Assembly (NCBI GenBank): GCA_900318815.1
Contig: ONMA01000004.1
Coordinates: forward strand, 1 to 64,000
From: an uncultured Prevotellaceae bacterium
GTDB lineage: Bacteria > Bacteroidota > Bacteroidia > Bacteroidales > Bacteroidaceae
Length of the DNA stretch: 64,000 nt
Reading direction: 5' to 3'
A program made the translations under genes and the position numbers. Below the pieces are notes generated by a model, which was not told the origin of the DNA, made no database searches, and saw only the letters and a program-made list of their open reading frames with translations. Positions 6,902 through 16,545 of the stretch are shown piece after piece. The stretch's first letter is position 1, and each line of letters starts with the position of its first letter.

Positions 6902-9655
6902 TTAGCGTATTACCGTTTTTACTCCGTTGATGATGTAAATGCCTTTGTTTAGGGGTTGTGAAGACGGAAGTTTCCGTCCGTCAAGCGTGTAGATGACGGC
7001 AGACGGATGTTGCGTTGCTGCATGGGGAGCGATGTGGTCGGTATGGATGGCGGAGGCGAGCCACTGGTGCCTGTCGGTGAACCATGCAATGGCTGCATCA
7101 ATGTTTTCGTCTACTGTGTCGCCCTGATAGTTCCAGCGGGCGTATTCATAAGGTCGTGAAGCTTGTAGGGCTGCTGCCGTAGACGACGATCTGAAATCGT
7201 TGAGAAAGGTGATGATGCTATCGCAGATGTAAGGTGAAAGCTCGTCCCAGAGTTCCTTGTACTGGGTGGTGAATGCCTGGTTGCTGCTGCTGAACAGACG
7301 GGGGAAATAGAAAAAGGAATCGTTGTGAATGGCAGCCCAGCTGTGACGCATGTTCTCTCGCATGACGGAGCCGAAGTCCCAGAGCGTGGTCATCTGAAGA
7401 AGCGACGCATCGTCGTATTTGGACAGGTAGATGTTCGAGCCGGCTGCATCGCCAGTGCCTAAGAGGTCGTGGGCCAGCATCCAGGCAGCAAACGAGTGCA
7501 GGTCAATCAGCTGGTCGTAGGTGCCGCAGTCGATGGCCTGCTCCAAGGTAGTCATATAGGTTTGTATGTAGGTAATCTGTTGCTGCGTAACGTCCTCATC
7601 GTCAGGATATTTAAAGGTGTACTTCGTATTCTGCGCTGTGCTGAAGTAGAGCGGTTCGTTCCACCAGTAGGCATCGCGCTCGATGATGTAGCCCGTGTGC
7701 TTGTCTACGTTCAGTCGGCAGTCGGCATTGCGCCGGATGGTCTCTGTGAGCATGTATATGCCGCGATAGTCGCCGTTGATGATGACGTTGACATACTGAT
7801 AAGCTGGTGTGTAGGACATGCCGACAAGCTGGTTCAGCTTGTTGCCAATCATGGCATTGAGTACGTCGTTGCCGTCGCTGATGAGTGCCCAGTTCTTGTC
7901 GTAGAAGGAGCTGTCGGCGCGGCTGAGGAGGTCGTTTTTCTTCTCCAATTTCAGTTTGAAGGGTTTCTTCTCCGAGTAGTAGGCACTGGTGTTTCCGCGT
8001 ATGCTGAGGGTCATGCCGCCGGTGTCCTTCTGGTATTGCCCGGAGTCGAAGAGGGTATCGCCCTGCTGGATGATGACGGCTCTTCCTGGCACCTTCGTGA
8101 CGTTGGTGATGCTGATGCCAAACTCGCCTTCTGGCGCAAATACATAGTCGCAAGTGGGTTCTTCCTGTCCGATAGTCTCGATGACCAGCACAGGCAGTCC
8201 CAACTGCTGTACCTCCTTCAAGTTGATGGCATGAAGGGGAGCCTGTAGCATACAAACCATGCCAAGCAAAACTATCCTCGTACCCCCGCACCTCCGTACA
8301 CCCGTACCTCCGAAAAACCTCCGTACCCCCGCACCTCCGAAAAACCTCCGTACCTTCGTACCCCCGAGATACCACCCCCCTACCCCAGCGAGCATGAACA
8401 TCCAGGGCATGAGCGGATCCTTGAAGCGCGTCTCGCCGTGCATCACGAGGATGAGGGCCAGTGTGCCGCCCACGACGACGAACAGAGGCATGAAGGCATC
8501 GAGATAGCGGCGACGGCGAAGCAGATGTGCGCCTCCGAGCACGGCTAACAGTAACACAACGACATAGCATAACTGGCACAGCACGGCCAGCAGCTGAACG
8601 CGACTCAATGCAGAGAACTCGCTGAGAAGATGACGGTAAGGCAGGGTGACGAAGTTTCGCTCAGGATGCTCCTTGTCGGTAAGGAATGCGGGCAGGTTGT
8701 CGTAGTCGCTCTGGTACATGTAGTACAGCCGTCCGGGCAACTTGGATAGATATTGCATCTTATGGTCTTTCAGCCAGTCGATACTGCGCTCTTTCCATAT
8801 CCGCTCCAGTTCGAAACAGTCCATGCGCTCATGGTCCTCAATGTAGCGGGGCGTACCCTCGGGCCACACGGGTTGTCCCCAATGGGGAGCCACGGCGGCT
8901 CCGTCGTAGCACTCGTCGACCATGGAGAACCAGTAGTTGCGCGGCTGCCAGACGAAATGACCCGTGCGCAGATAGCAGGAAAAGCCCACTACGGCCACGA
9001 AAAGGAGGTGGCCAGTGGCCAGTGCCACCGTGCGGGAGAAAAAGGCGTGACGGGCCTTTAAAAGCAGGAAAATGAGGAATGCGGGGATGAAGATGGTGGC
9101 TGTGGGGCGGAACCAGTTGGCTAAGGCAAGGAGAAGACCCGCCAGGAGGTAGGGCCAATAGCTGCGGGTATCGTTGTAGCAGGCCCTGATAAACACGTAG
9201 GCGGCAGCAATGCAGAGGAAAGTGGAGGGAATCTCGCTGCTGAGCATGGTACTCTGACCCCAGTTGTTGGGATAGAGGGCGAAGAGCAGCAGGGCGATGA
9301 CGGCCACACGGGAGCCGAAGAGTCGGTGCGCGATGAGCGACAGCAGCAGGGCAATGGCGGCTTTCATGGCGCAGAGCAGCAGCAGCACCGGCCACTGCGA
9401 CCCCGTGAGCCAAAGCGACAGTTCCAAGAGGTTGATGATGCCGATGTTCCAGATGAACGGTTCCTGCGCGTAGGTGGTAATGGTGGGGTAAGGCTGCCCC
9501 TCAGACAGACAACGACGGGCCAGCTCGGCATAGCCGGCACCGTCGTTGGTAGGGGTGAATCCGAAGATGAGCAGCACGAAGAGCAGCCACGCGAAATAGG
9601 CGGCTGTGAGCAGATAGAGGGTGTTGGCGGCTACTGGATGATGGCTATCTTGCAT
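6902..9655 (-). CDS. Fusion: membrane glycosyltransferase (GT39-like) joined to a CotH-like secreted protein
   Basis: One open frame of 917 residues holds two unrelated proteins. Residues 1 to about 425 form a multi-pass membrane protein with about ten hydrophobic segments and a luminal-type motif near the start (FTPTNDGAGYAELA), like ArnT/PMT-type lipid-linked sugar transferases. Residues about 465-860 resemble CotH-family proteins (SIRGNTSAYYSEKKPFKLKL, YIIERD, TLWDFGSVM) and end with a Por-like tail (IYTLDGRKL...GIYIINGVK). Between them, residues about 430-462 (GGTKVRRFFGG and similar) are the translation of GGTACG repeats at 8271-8367. A short hydrophobic stretch (VLLGMVCMLQAPLHA) just after the linker looks like a leftover signal peptide. 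The two were probably separate genes; internal initiation is possible. The start overlaps porZ by 25 bases. Confidence 0.75.
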   Translation of the reverse strand: MQDSHHPVAANTLYLLTAAYFAWLLFVLLIFGFTPTNDGAGYAELARRCLSEGQPYPTITTYAQEPFIWNIGIINLLELSLWLTGSQWPVLLLLCAMKAAIALLLSLIAHRLFGSRVAVIALLLFALYPNNWGQSTMLSSEIPSTFLCIAAAYVFIRACYNDTRSYWPYLLAGLLLALANWFRPTATIFIPAFLIFLLLKARHAFFSRTVALATGHLLFVAVVGFSCYLRTGHFVWQPRNYWFSMVDECYDGAAVAPHWGQPVWPEGTPRYIEDHERMDCFELERIWKERSIDWLKDHKMQYLSKLPGRLYYMYQSDYDNLPAFLTDKEHPERNFVTLPYRHLLSEFSALSRVQLLAVLCQLCYVVVLLLAVLGGAHLLRRRRYLDAFMPLFVVVGGTLALILVMHGETRFKDPLMPWMFMLAGVGGWYLGGTKVRRFFGGAGVRRFFGGTGVRRCGGTRIVLLGMVCMLQAPLHAINLKEVQQLGLPVLVIETIGQEEPTCDYVFAPEGEFGISITNVTKVPGRAVIIQQGDTLFDSGQYQKDTGGMTLSIRGNTSAYYSEKKPFKLKLEKKNDLLSRADSSFYDKNWALISDGNDVLNAMIGNKLNQLVGMSYTPAYQYVNVIINGDYRGIYMLTETIRRNADCRLNVDKHTGYIIERDAYWWNEPLYFSTAQNTKYTFKYPDDEDVTQQQITYIQTYMTTLEQAIDCGTYDQLIDLHSFAAWMLAHDLLGTGDAAGSNIYLSKYDDASLLQMTTLWDFGSVMRENMRHSWAAIHNDSFFYFPRLFSSSNQAFTTQYKELWDELSPYICDSIITFLNDFRSSSTAAALQASRPYEYARWNYQGDTVDENIDAAIAWFTDRHQWLASAIHTDHIAPHAATQHPSAVIYTLDGRKLPSSQPLNKGIYIINGVKTVIR
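8271..8367. repeat. GGTACG repeat, copy b, inside a coding frame
   Basis: Only one arm is present: repeated GTACCCCCGCACCTCCGTAC units with two interspersed CGAAAAACCTCC pieces. It is read through in frame on the minus strand and encodes the linker of the glycosyltransferase/CotH fusion. Next to it CTACCCC recurs, as it does beside copy a. Confidence 0.8.
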
Positions 9656-11700
9656 ACCGTTCCCTTCTTTCCGTCCTTAGTGGCTGCTGCAACCATGTAG
9701 ACGCCCGAGGCCACGCGGCGACCCGAGGCATCGCGCCCGTCCCAGGTGAAGGTGCCGCCATTGCTGCGTCCGGAGGCAATGAGCCGTCCGCTCGACGAGA
9801 GGATTTTTACATCGGCATTGAGCGAGAGGCCGCGCACGGTGATGAGTCCGTTGTAGCCTGCCACCACGGGGTTGGGGAAGGCGTAAACTTCGTCCTTTGT
9901 CATTTCGTCGACGGCATCGGTAGCATCGGTCATGTAGGAACAGAGGCCCGCATCGGTGCCTATGAAGAGTTCGCCTGTCTGGTTGTCGATGGCCAGGGAG
10001 TAGACGGTGTTGGAAAGGATGGGGCTGTTGGCCGTGGTGAAGTGCTGCAGCTCGGTCATATTATCGTCGCTAATGAGGTATATGCCGTTGCCCTCGGAGG
10101 CCATCCATTTGCGCCCGCCGCCGTCGATGGCGATGCTCCTGATGTTGATGCCGTCGAGTAGGTAGTCGGCCAGGTTGGTGCCGTCGTTACGGGGCACCTT
10201 TACCTGGGTGACGGTGGCATTCTCCTGCCCGATGGCATCCTTCTCGATGAGGAAGGGTCCCTTGCCCGTACCTATCCAGATGTTGCCCTCCATATCCTCG
10301 GCTACGCAGTGGGCGTTGTAGTCGTTGATGGTGGTGCCGTCCTGGTTGGTGAGCACGGTGTAGCTGATGAGGCGGTCGGTCTCGGGCATGTAGCAGTGGA
10401 ACGATGGCAACTCCCAGTGCTCGTTGACAAACCAGAGGTAGCCTCGGCTGTCCTTGAACAGCGAGCGCATGCCCTTCAGGCTCTTGTTGCCGTTGTTGAG
10501 CTGTTCTTTCTTGTGGGAGGTGAACTGGCCGCCGGGCGACAGCTCGAAGATGGACTCGTAGTTGTAGTTGCTGCTGTTGAGCAGCCAGAGAGTTCCCTTG
10601 TCGTCGTACTGCAAGCCGAAGATCAGCACGTAGGCCTCCCTGTTGTCGTTGGTGGCGGTGCTGAGCGGACTGTTGTCGATGTTGTAGGCTTTGGTGAAGC
10701 GTCCGTTGTTGAACTCGTAGAGTCCCGTCCTGCTGCCCACAAAAACGTGGTTGGGGTCGGCAGGGTCGGCCTCGATGGTCTCGTTGTCGCGGTAGTCCCA
10801 TCCGGTAATCTTCTCTAAGCTGTCCTGCAGGATGGTCCATTCATTGTCGTGCAGTATCTGGGCAATGCCGGGCAGCTCCAGGTCGGTGGGCGACTTGTAG
10901 CCTCCGCCCACGGTGTAGAGGCGGTTGTGCTTGAAGCGCATGAAGGAGAAGTGGTTGTACTTGGGTCCGCCGGGCTTGAGGGTACTCACCAGTGCGTGGT
11001 ATTGCTCCCAGTCGCTGAGGTCGGGGTCGAAGACATGGCTGGGGGCGGCGGTCGTGGACTGCCACTTGTTGGGGTCAATGAGGTTGTCGGCAAGGGCAGC
11101 CGAGATGATGGTGCCGTCGGCGGTCTTGGCGTAGATGCTGTCGCCGCTGATGCCCGTGGCCGTGATGTTCTTGTTGAGGATGTAGGAGTCGGCCACCTCG
11201 TTCTTTTTCATGTTCAGTTTCATCACGCCGAAACCCGTGGAGAGGAAGGCAAAATGCTGGTACATGTAGATGTGGTTGACGGTCTTGTCGACGGTCATGG
11301 ACTTCATGTAGAGGGCACTCAGGTTCTCAATGTCGCCGCTGTTGCAGTCGATGATGTCCATGTTCTGGTTCTCGTAGACCACGAGCAGCTTGTGGGTGTC
11401 GTTGTTGAGTGCTATCAGGGTGATGAAGGCCTCGCTGAGCTGGTTGACCTTGTCGTAGGTGGTGATGCTCTGGTCGTTGAGGTTGTAGGAGTAGAGGCCG
11501 TTCGACGCGCGGACGTAGAGCTGGCTACCCGACTTCACGATTTGCTGTGGCTCGTAGTAGGACATATAGGCCCGCCAGGTGCTGGTCTGGGCGTGGAGTA
11601 CTGGAGCATGGAGCATGGAGCATAGCAGGCAGACGGCCGCTATGCCCCACCCTACCCTTCGGTTTTCTCGAATATGCAGTCTTCTCATTCTTTCTTTCAT
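9631..11700 (-). CDS. porZ: PorZ-like beta-propeller protein with type IX sorting domain
   Basis: This encodes 689 residues. A signal peptide (CLLCSMLHAPVLHAQ) is followed by WRAYMSYYEPQQIV and repeated propeller blades (GLYSYNLNDQSITTYD, GTLWLLN, GNIWIGTGKGPFL, KWMASEGNGIYLI, GELFIGTDAGLC). The last 80 residues form a C-terminal sorting domain (FPNPVVAGYNGLITVRGL, then WDGRDASGRRVASGVYMV). PorZ is a surface component of the type IX secretion machinery that supplies A-LPS to the sortase in Porphyromonas; that role is knowledge of the family. The gene follows rdgB with no gap and overlaps the next gene by 25 bases, so the three are probably one transcript. Confidence 0.8.
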   Translation of the reverse strand: MKERMRRLHIRENRRVGWGIAAVCLLCSMLHAPVLHAQTSTWRAYMSYYEPQQIVKSGSQLYVRASNGLYSYNLNDQSITTYDKVNQLSEAFITLIALNNDTHKLLVVYENQNMDIIDCNSGDIENLSALYMKSMTVDKTVNHIYMYQHFAFLSTGFGVMKLNMKKNEVADSYILNKNITATGISGDSIYAKTADGTIISAALADNLIDPNKWQSTTAAPSHVFDPDLSDWEQYHALVSTLKPGGPKYNHFSFMRFKHNRLYTVGGGYKSPTDLELPGIAQILHDNEWTILQDSLEKITGWDYRDNETIEADPADPNHVFVGSRTGLYEFNNGRFTKAYNIDNSPLSTATNDNREAYVLIFGLQYDDKGTLWLLNSSNYNYESIFELSPGGQFTSHKKEQLNNGNKSLKGMRSLFKDSRGYLWFVNEHWELPSFHCYMPETDRLISYTVLTNQDGTTINDYNAHCVAEDMEGNIWIGTGKGPFLIEKDAIGQENATVTQVKVPRNDGTNLADYLLDGINIRSIAIDGGGRKWMASEGNGIYLISDDNMTELQHFTTANSPILSNTVYSLAIDNQTGELFIGTDAGLCSYMTDATDAVDEMTKDEVYAFPNPVVAGYNGLITVRGLSLNADVKILSSSGRLIASGRSNGGTFTWDGRDASGRRVASGVYMVAAATKDGKKGTVCKIAIIQ

Positions 11701-12324
11701 CTATTTCTCATTGCCCAGCAGGCAGTCGGCCAGCTTCCGGGTGGCGATGGCGCGATGGCTCATTTCGTTCTTGGTGGCAAGCGTCATGTCGGCGTATGTC
11801 ATGGTATAGCCGTCGGGCTGGAAGATGGGGTCGTAGCCGAAGCCATGCTCGCCGCTGGGCTCACGTGTTATCTCGCCCTCCACCGTGCCTTGGAAGAATT
11901 GTACGGAATAGACGCACTCCAGTCCGTTTATCATTCTGATGAGTGCGAAGATGGTGGTGAAGTGTGCCTTCCGGTTGCTGTTGTTCCCCAGTTTCTCAAG
12001 CAGCACGCGCATGTTGGCCTCGCTGTCGTGGCTCTCTTCCTGGTTGTTGGTTTGCATGTTGGCATAGCGTGCGCTGTAGATGCCCGGCTCGCCGTTGAGC
12101 GCGTCGACAAACAGGCCGGTGTCGTCGGCGAAGCAGTCAATATGGTAGTGGTCATACACATATTTGGCTTTCATGGCGGCATTATCTATGAGCGTATGTC
12201 CCTTTTCGGGCAACTCCTCATGACACCCGATATCGGCCAGCGAAAGAACCTCATACTTGTCTTTCAGTATTTGTCGCACTTCCTGTAGTTTGTGCTCGTT
12301 GTTGGTAGCAAATACGATTTTCAT
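11701..12324 (-). CDS. rdgB: RdgB/HAM1-type non-canonical purine NTP pyrophosphatase
   Basis: This encodes 207 residues. It hydrolyses ITP, dITP and XTP to monophosphates and so keeps damaged purines out of DNA and RNA. The family marks are the N-terminal IVFATNNEHKLQEV, the FADDTGLFVDALNGEPGIYS loop, HGFGYDPIF and the C-terminal KNEMSHRAIA. Length is as expected (about 195-210). Two adjacent Met codons (12327 and 12324) are possible; the second gives the usual MKIVFATNN start. Its stop codon abuts the porZ start. Confidence 0.95.
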   Translation of the reverse strand: MKIVFATNNEHKLQEVRQILKDKYEVLSLADIGCHEELPEKGHTLIDNAAMKAKYVYDHYHIDCFADDTGLFVDALNGEPGIYSARYANMQTNNQEESHDSEANMRVLLEKLGNNSNRKAHFTTIFALIRMINGLECVYSVQFFQGTVEGEITREPSGEHGFGYDPIFQPDGYTMTYADMTLATKNEMSHRAIATRKLADCLLGNEK

Positions 12325-12344
12325 CATAGTTTTTATGAATTTTA

Positions 12345-12498
12345 ATGATTTATTTTATTATTTGGGATAATTCGGGGGTGCGGGGGTACGGAGGTACGGG
12401 GGTACGAGAATAGTTTGCACGTCCAATTCTCCGCGAAGAGACTATCCTCGTACCTCCGTACCCTCGTACCTTCGTACCTCCGAAATATCGTACCATTT
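12345..12498. repeat. GGTACG palindromic element, copy c
   Basis: The core hairpin is 12371-12485 (TTCGGGGGTGCGGGGGTACG at the left, CGTACCTTCGTACCTCCGAA at the right). Conserved asymmetric ends are present: TATTTGGGATAA on the left and TATCGTACCATTTT on the right. It fills the gap between rdgB and yitT, with a short TTCACTCTTCACTC run at 12499-12521 that already belongs to the yitT end. Confidence 0.85.
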
Positions 12499-13428
12499 TC
12501 ACTCTTCACTCTTCACTCTCACCTTAATCTGTTCGAATCCCTCGCCGAAGACACCGATGACGGCACTCTGCGAGACAAAGGCCTGCGGGTCGATCATCTT
12601 GATGAGACGGAAGATGGTGGTACTCTCGTTCTTGCGGGCCAGGATGCAGAGCACCTTGCGCTCTTCGCCGGTGTACCAGCCGTGTCCGTCGAGGATGGTG
12701 ACGCCGTGGTCCATCTGCGTACCGATGGCATTGGCTATCTCCTGCCACTTCTTGGAGAAGATGAAGAACTGCACCGACTGCCTGCTGCGGTTGAACACAT
12801 AGTCGAGCATGAAGTTCTCGATGACCATCGTGCAGAAGCCGAACATCACCTTGTGCAGGCGATCCAGCGTGTTGCCGAAGGTAGGGATGAAGAGGCAGGA
12901 GCCGATGATGATGAGGTCGATGAAGAGCAGCACGGTGCCCAGGGAAACGTTGTGGAACTTGTTCACCGAGGCGGCGATGATGTCGGTGCCGCCCGTAGAG
13001 CCGTTGTTCAGGAAGACGATGGCGAGTGCCGTGCCCGTGAGCATACAGCCGATGATGAGCGACATGAACTCCTGTCCCTCGCCCAGTATCTTGACGTAGT
13101 TGCCGTCGTCGTCCTGTGGGATGACTTCCTGCGCGATGCCCAGCATGAGCGAGAGAACGACGATGGCGTAGATGGTCTTGACGAGGAAGCGCCATCCCAG
13201 AATCTTCAGGCCCACGACAAGCAGCAGGGCGTTGATGAGGAAGTAGGTGTAGCTGATGGGGATGCGTGTGGCATAGAAGACGATGGCGCCGATACCCGAC
13301 ACGCCGCCCGTGACAATCTCGTTGGGAAGGAGAAAGACGGTGAATCCAAACGTGTACAATAAGAGGCCAAGGGTTATGAAAACATAATCCTCGACCTCCT
13401 TGATGACAAGCTTATTGTTGATGGTCAT
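12499..13428 (-). CDS. YitT-family membrane protein (DUF2179 C-terminus)
   Basis: This encodes 309 residues. Five or six hydrophobic segments occupy about residues 15-215, with the family sequence FLLPNEIVTGGVSGIGAI near 33-50 and NNGSTGGTDIIA near 140. A cytoplasmic DUF2179-like domain follows (about 225-305, GVTILDGHGWYTGEERKVL). YitT proteins are inner-membrane proteins of unclear transport role. It lies between leuS and rdgB on the same strand, 33 bases after the leuS stop. The gap holds a hairpin that could partly end leuS transcription. Confidence 0.88.
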   Translation of the reverse strand: MTINNKLVIKEVEDYVFITLGLLLYTFGFTVFLLPNEIVTGGVSGIGAIVFYATRIPISYTYFLINALLLVVGLKILGWRFLVKTIYAIVVLSLMLGIAQEVIPQDDDGNYVKILGEGQEFMSLIIGCMLTGTALAIVFLNNGSTGGTDIIAASVNKFHNVSLGTVLLFIDLIIIGSCLFIPTFGNTLDRLHKVMFGFCTMVIENFMLDYVFNRSRQSVQFFIFSKKWQEIANAIGTQMDHGVTILDGHGWYTGEERKVLCILARKNESTTIFRLIKMIDPQAFVSQSAVIGVFGEGFEQIKVRVKSEE

Positions 13429-13431
13429 GTA

Positions 13432-13464
13432 AGCCCCCTTCTTTCAAGCTCCCGAGGGGGCTTA
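13432..13464. terminator. AAGCCCCC/GGGGGCTT hairpin after leuS
   Basis: The arms AAGCCCCC (about 13432-13439) and GGGGGCTT (13455-13462) surround a loop containing TTCAAGCTCC. One arm overlaps the leuS stop codon. It resembles a short form of the GCCCCC palindrome seen at 15010 and 27975. There is no strong T-run in the leftward direction, so termination is only possible. Confidence 0.5.
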
Positions 13465-16422
13465 TTTGATAACGAGATTCACCATACGCTTAGGCACGAT
13501 GATGACCTTGACGATCTGCTTGCCTTCGGTGTAGCGGGCGGTACGCTCGTCGGCACGGACGGCCTGCTCGATGGTCTGGTTGTCGGCATCGGCGGGGAAC
13601 TGCATCTCGTAGCGGGTCTTGCCGTTGAAGGCCACACCCAGCTTCACCTGACTCTCCACGAGGTACTGCTCATTCCATTCGGGCCACCGGGCGTCGCATA
13701 CGCTGCCCTGCTGGCCCAGCATCTCCCAGAGTTCCTCGGCGATGTGAGGGGCGAAGGGCGCAATAAGGATGACGAGGGTCTTCATCACCTCGGGGTTCTT
13801 GCACTTGAGCTGCGACAGCTCGGTGGTGGCAATCATGAAGGCCGGGATGGCCGTGTTGTAGGAGAAGGCCTCGATGTCCTGCGTCACCTTCTTGATGAGC
13901 TTGTGCAGGGCTTTCAGCTCATCGGGAGTGGCGGTTGCGGCCGAGTGGGTGCCTACAGAGGCCGTCACCAGGTTCCAGAACTTCTTCAGGAAGCGGTGGC
14001 TGCCGTCGATGCCTGCTACATCCCAGGGCTTCGACTGCTCGATGGGGCCGAGGAACATCTCGTAGAGGCGCAGCGTGTCGGCACCATACTTATTGCAGAT
14101 GTCGTCGGGATTCACTACGTTATACTTCGATTTCGACATCTTCTCGATAGCCTGGTTGACGATGTACTTGCCTTCGGCATTCAGGATAAACTCGGCCTCG
14201 GCAAATTCGGGCCTCCACTGGCGAATCTTCTCCACGTCGAGTTCCTTGCCGTTGACGGTGCTGATGTCGGTATAGATGGGATCGGCCTCGGTTCCTTTGT
14301 AGAAGTAGCGATTCTTCTTGGCATCGTTGTCGTACTGCACGTCCAAGAGGTCGAAGCTGACGTACTGGTTGGTGTCCTTGATGCGGAAGACGAAGCTCGA
14401 CCATCCTTGTATCATGCCCTGGTTGACGAGTTTCTTGAAGGGTTCGTCCTCGCAGGAATAGCCGGAGTCGTAGAGGAACTTGTTCCAGAAACGGGAGTAG
14501 ATGAGATGGCCGGTGGCGTGCTCGCTGCCGCCCACGTAGAGGTCGACGCTGCGCCAGTACTCGTCGGCATCGCGGCTGACGAGGGCCTTGTCGTTGTGCG
14601 GATCCATGTAGCGCAGGTAATAGGCCGAGGAGCCTGCGAAGCCGGGCATGGTGTTCAGTTCGAGGGGGAACACGGTGCGGTTGTCAATCTGGTCCTTCGA
14701 CACCACCTTGTCGAACTTGGTGTCCCAGGCCCACATCTGGGCGTGGCCCAATGGCGGCTCGCCGGTCTCGGTGGGCTTGTACTCCTTCACCTCGGGAAGC
14801 TGCAGGGGCAGGCACTCCTTGGGAATCATGTAGGGCATGTCGTCCTTGTAGTAGACGGGGAACGGTTCGCCCCAGTAACGCTGACGCGAGAAGATGGCAT
14901 CGCGCAGACGATAGTTCACCTTGACGCGACCCAGACCCTTCTCCGTGACGAACTTCTTCGTGGCGGCAATGGCCTCCTTCACCGTCAGTCCGTTGAGTGA
15001 GAAGCCGGAAGCCCCCCCTACGGCCCCCGAGGGGGCTTCTATAGTTTTATCGGCAGAGACTATTGTGTCCCCCTCGGGGGAAGAAAGGGGGGCCACCCTT
15101 GGGCTGTTCATCACGATGCCCTCCTTGGCGTCGAAGCTCTCCTCGCTGACATCAGCCCCCTCGATGAGCGGGATGATGGGTAGGCCGAAGTGCTTGGCAA
15201 AGGCGTAGTCGCGGCTGTCGTGGGCAGGCACGGCCATGATGGCACCGGTGCCGTAGCCGGCCAGCACGTACTCGGCAATCCAGATGGGAATCTTCTCGCC
15301 GGTGAAGGGGTTGATGGCGTAGGAGCCGGAGAAAACGCCCGTGACGCTGTGGTCCATCTGTCGCTCGCGCTCGGTGCGCTTCTTCACGTAGGCTAAGTAC
15401 TCGTCGACGGCGGCCTGCTGGTCGGGCGTGGTGAGCTGCTTCACCAGTTCGCTTTCAGGAGCCAGCACCATGAAGGTGACACCGAAGATGGTGTCGGCAC
15501 GGGTGGTGAAGATGGTGAAGCTTTCGGGGGCAGCAACACAGTCGCTGCTTACACGAAATTCCATCTCGGTGCCCTCTGAGCGGCCTATCCAGTTGCGCTG
15601 TGCCTCCTTCAGGGAGTCAGTCCAGTCGATTTCCTCCAGGCCGTCGAGCAGACGCTGTGCGAAGGCGCTTACTCTGAGGCACCACTGGCGCATCTTCTTC
15701 TGTTCTACCGGGTAGCCGCCACGCTCGCTCACGCCGTTGACCACTTCATCGTTAGCGAGTACCGTGCCTAAGGCCGGACACCAGTTGACCATCGTCTCGG
15801 CCAAGTAGGCGATGCGATAGTTCATGAGCACTTGCTGCTTCTTCTTCTCGGAGAAGGAATGCCAGTCGGCAGCGGTGAAGTGGAGTTCCTCGGTGCCCAA
15901 GGCGCCGCAGTTCTCGGTGCCCATCAGCTCGAAGTGCTCGATGAGCTTGATGGTGGGCTGCACCTTGTTCGACGAGGTGCTGTAGTAGGACTTGAACATG
16001 CGCTGGAAGGCCCACTGCGTCCACTTGTAGTAACCCGGGTCGCAAGTGCGCACCTCGCGGCTCCAGTCGAACGAGAAGCCAATCTTGTCCAACTGCTCGC
16101 GGTAGCGGTTGATGTTCTGTTCGGTGGTGATGGCAGGATGCTGTCCGGTCTGGATGGCATACTGCTCGGCAGGCAGTCCGTAGGCATCGTAGCCCATGGG
16201 GTTGAGCACGTTGAAGCCCTTCAGCCGCTTGTAGCGGGCGTAGATGTCGCTGGCAATGTAGCCCAGCGGATGGCCTACGTGCAAGCCCGCGCCACTGGGG
16301 TAGGGGAACATGTTCAGCACGTAGAACTTCTTCTTCTTCTCGTCCTCGACCACGCGGTAGGTTCCGTTGTCTACCCACCGCTTCTGCCATTTCTTCTCAA
16401 TCTCTCTGAAATTGTATTCCAT
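13462..16422 (-). CDS. leuS: Leucyl-tRNA synthetase with palindrome-encoded insertion
   Basis: This encodes 986 residues and charges tRNA-Leu with leucine. The class I signatures are present: the HIGH-type [11 protein letters not shown] near residue 48 and KMSKSKYN near 765; the editing domain has [14 protein letters not shown] and [19 protein letters not shown]. Between GIVMNSP and [13 protein letters not shown] about 33 extra residues ([20 protein letters not shown], then [11 protein letters not shown]) are encoded by a GC-rich palindrome at 15010-15105, just after the editing domain. The frame is kept, so the enzyme is probably still active. A minus-strand -7 box (TATCTTTG, 16458-16465) precedes the start. 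The gene diverges from mutS. Confidence 0.97.
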   Translation of the reverse strand: MEYNFREIEKKWQKRWVDNGTYRVVEDEKKKKFYVLNMFPYPSGAGLHVGHPLGYIASDIYARYKRLKGFNVLNPMGYDAYGLPAEQYAIQTGQHPAITTEQNINRYREQLDKIGFSFDWSREVRTCDPGYYKWTQWAFQRMFKSYYSTSSNKVQPTIKLIEHFELMGTENCGALGTEELHFTAADWHSFSEKKKQQVLMNYRIAYLAETMVNWCPALGTVLANDEVVNGVSERGGYPVEQKKMRQWCLRVSAFAQRLLDGLEEIDWTDSLKEAQRNWIGRSEGTEMEFRVSSDCVAAPESFTIFTTRADTIFGVTFMVLAPESELVKQLTTPDQQAAVDEYLAYVKKRTERERQMDHSVTGVFSGSYAINPFTGEKIPIWIAEYVLAGYGTGAIMAVPAHDSRDYAFAKHFGLPIIPLIEGADVSEESFDAKEGIVMNSPRVAPLSSPEGDTIVSADKTIEAPSGAVGGASGFSLNGLTVKEAIAATKKFVTEKGLGRVKVNYRLRDAIFSRQRYWGEPFPVYYKDDMPYMIPKECLPLQLPEVKEYKPTETGEPPLGHAQMWAWDTKFDKVVSKDQIDNRTVFPLELNTMPGFAGSSAYYLRYMDPHNDKALVSRDADEYWRSVDLYVGGSEHATGHLIYSRFWNKFLYDSGYSCEDEPFKKLVNQGMIQGWSSFVFRIKDTNQYVSFDLLDVQYDNDAKKNRYFYKGTEADPIYTDISTVNGKELDVEKIRQWRPEFAEAEFILNAEGKYIVNQAIEKMSKSKYNVVNPDDICNKYGADTLRLYEMFLGPIEQSKPWDVAGIDGSHRFLKKFWNLVTASVGTHSAATATPDELKALHKLIKKVTQDIEAFSYNTAIPAFMIATTELSQLKCKNPEVMKTLVILIAPFAPHIAEELWEMLGQQGSVCDARWPEWNEQYLVESQVKLGVAFNGKTRYEMQFPADADNQTIEQAVRADERTARYTEGKQIVKVIIVPKRMVNLVIK
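15010..15105. repeat. GCCCCC palindrome inserted in frame inside leuS
   Basis: GCCCCCCCTACGGCCCCCGA and GGGGGCTTCTATAG on the left face CTATTGTGTCCCCCTCGGGG and AAGGGGGGCC on the right. The free-standing copy at 27975-28072 has the same order of blocks, including the inner CTATAG pair. Here it is translated as part of LeuS. Confidence 0.85.
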
Positions 16423-16457
16423 ATCGTTTTACGTTGTAATCAATGCTTAATTGGTTG

Positions 16458-16465
16458 CAAAGATA
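16458..16465 (-). promoter_or_regulatory. -7 promoter element for leuS
   Basis: The minus strand reads TATCTTTG, about 35 bases ahead of the leuS ATG. A fitting -33 TTTG is not clear. Confidence 0.4.
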
Positions 16466-16508
16466 CAAATATTTTTTTATTTCCATCTTTCATTCCAAAT
16501 TATTTATG

Positions 16509-16516
16509 TATTTTTG
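16509..16516 (+). promoter_or_regulatory. -7 promoter element for mutS
   Basis: TATTTTTG stands 29 bases ahead of the mutS ATG at 16546 and supports that start over the much longer open frame upstream, which only mirrors leuS. Confidence 0.45.
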
Positions 16517-16545
16517 CAGACAAAAACAGAAAAGACAGAGGACTA

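Noticed and set aside
8259-8507. A proline-rich small plus-strand protein
   Set aside because: It is only the translation of the GGTACG repeat and the opposite strand of the glycosyltransferase/CotH fusion.
15832-16545. A 238-codon N-terminal extension of MutS
   Set aside because: It lies entirely on the opposite strand of leuS, and a promoter element and the family start point to 16546.
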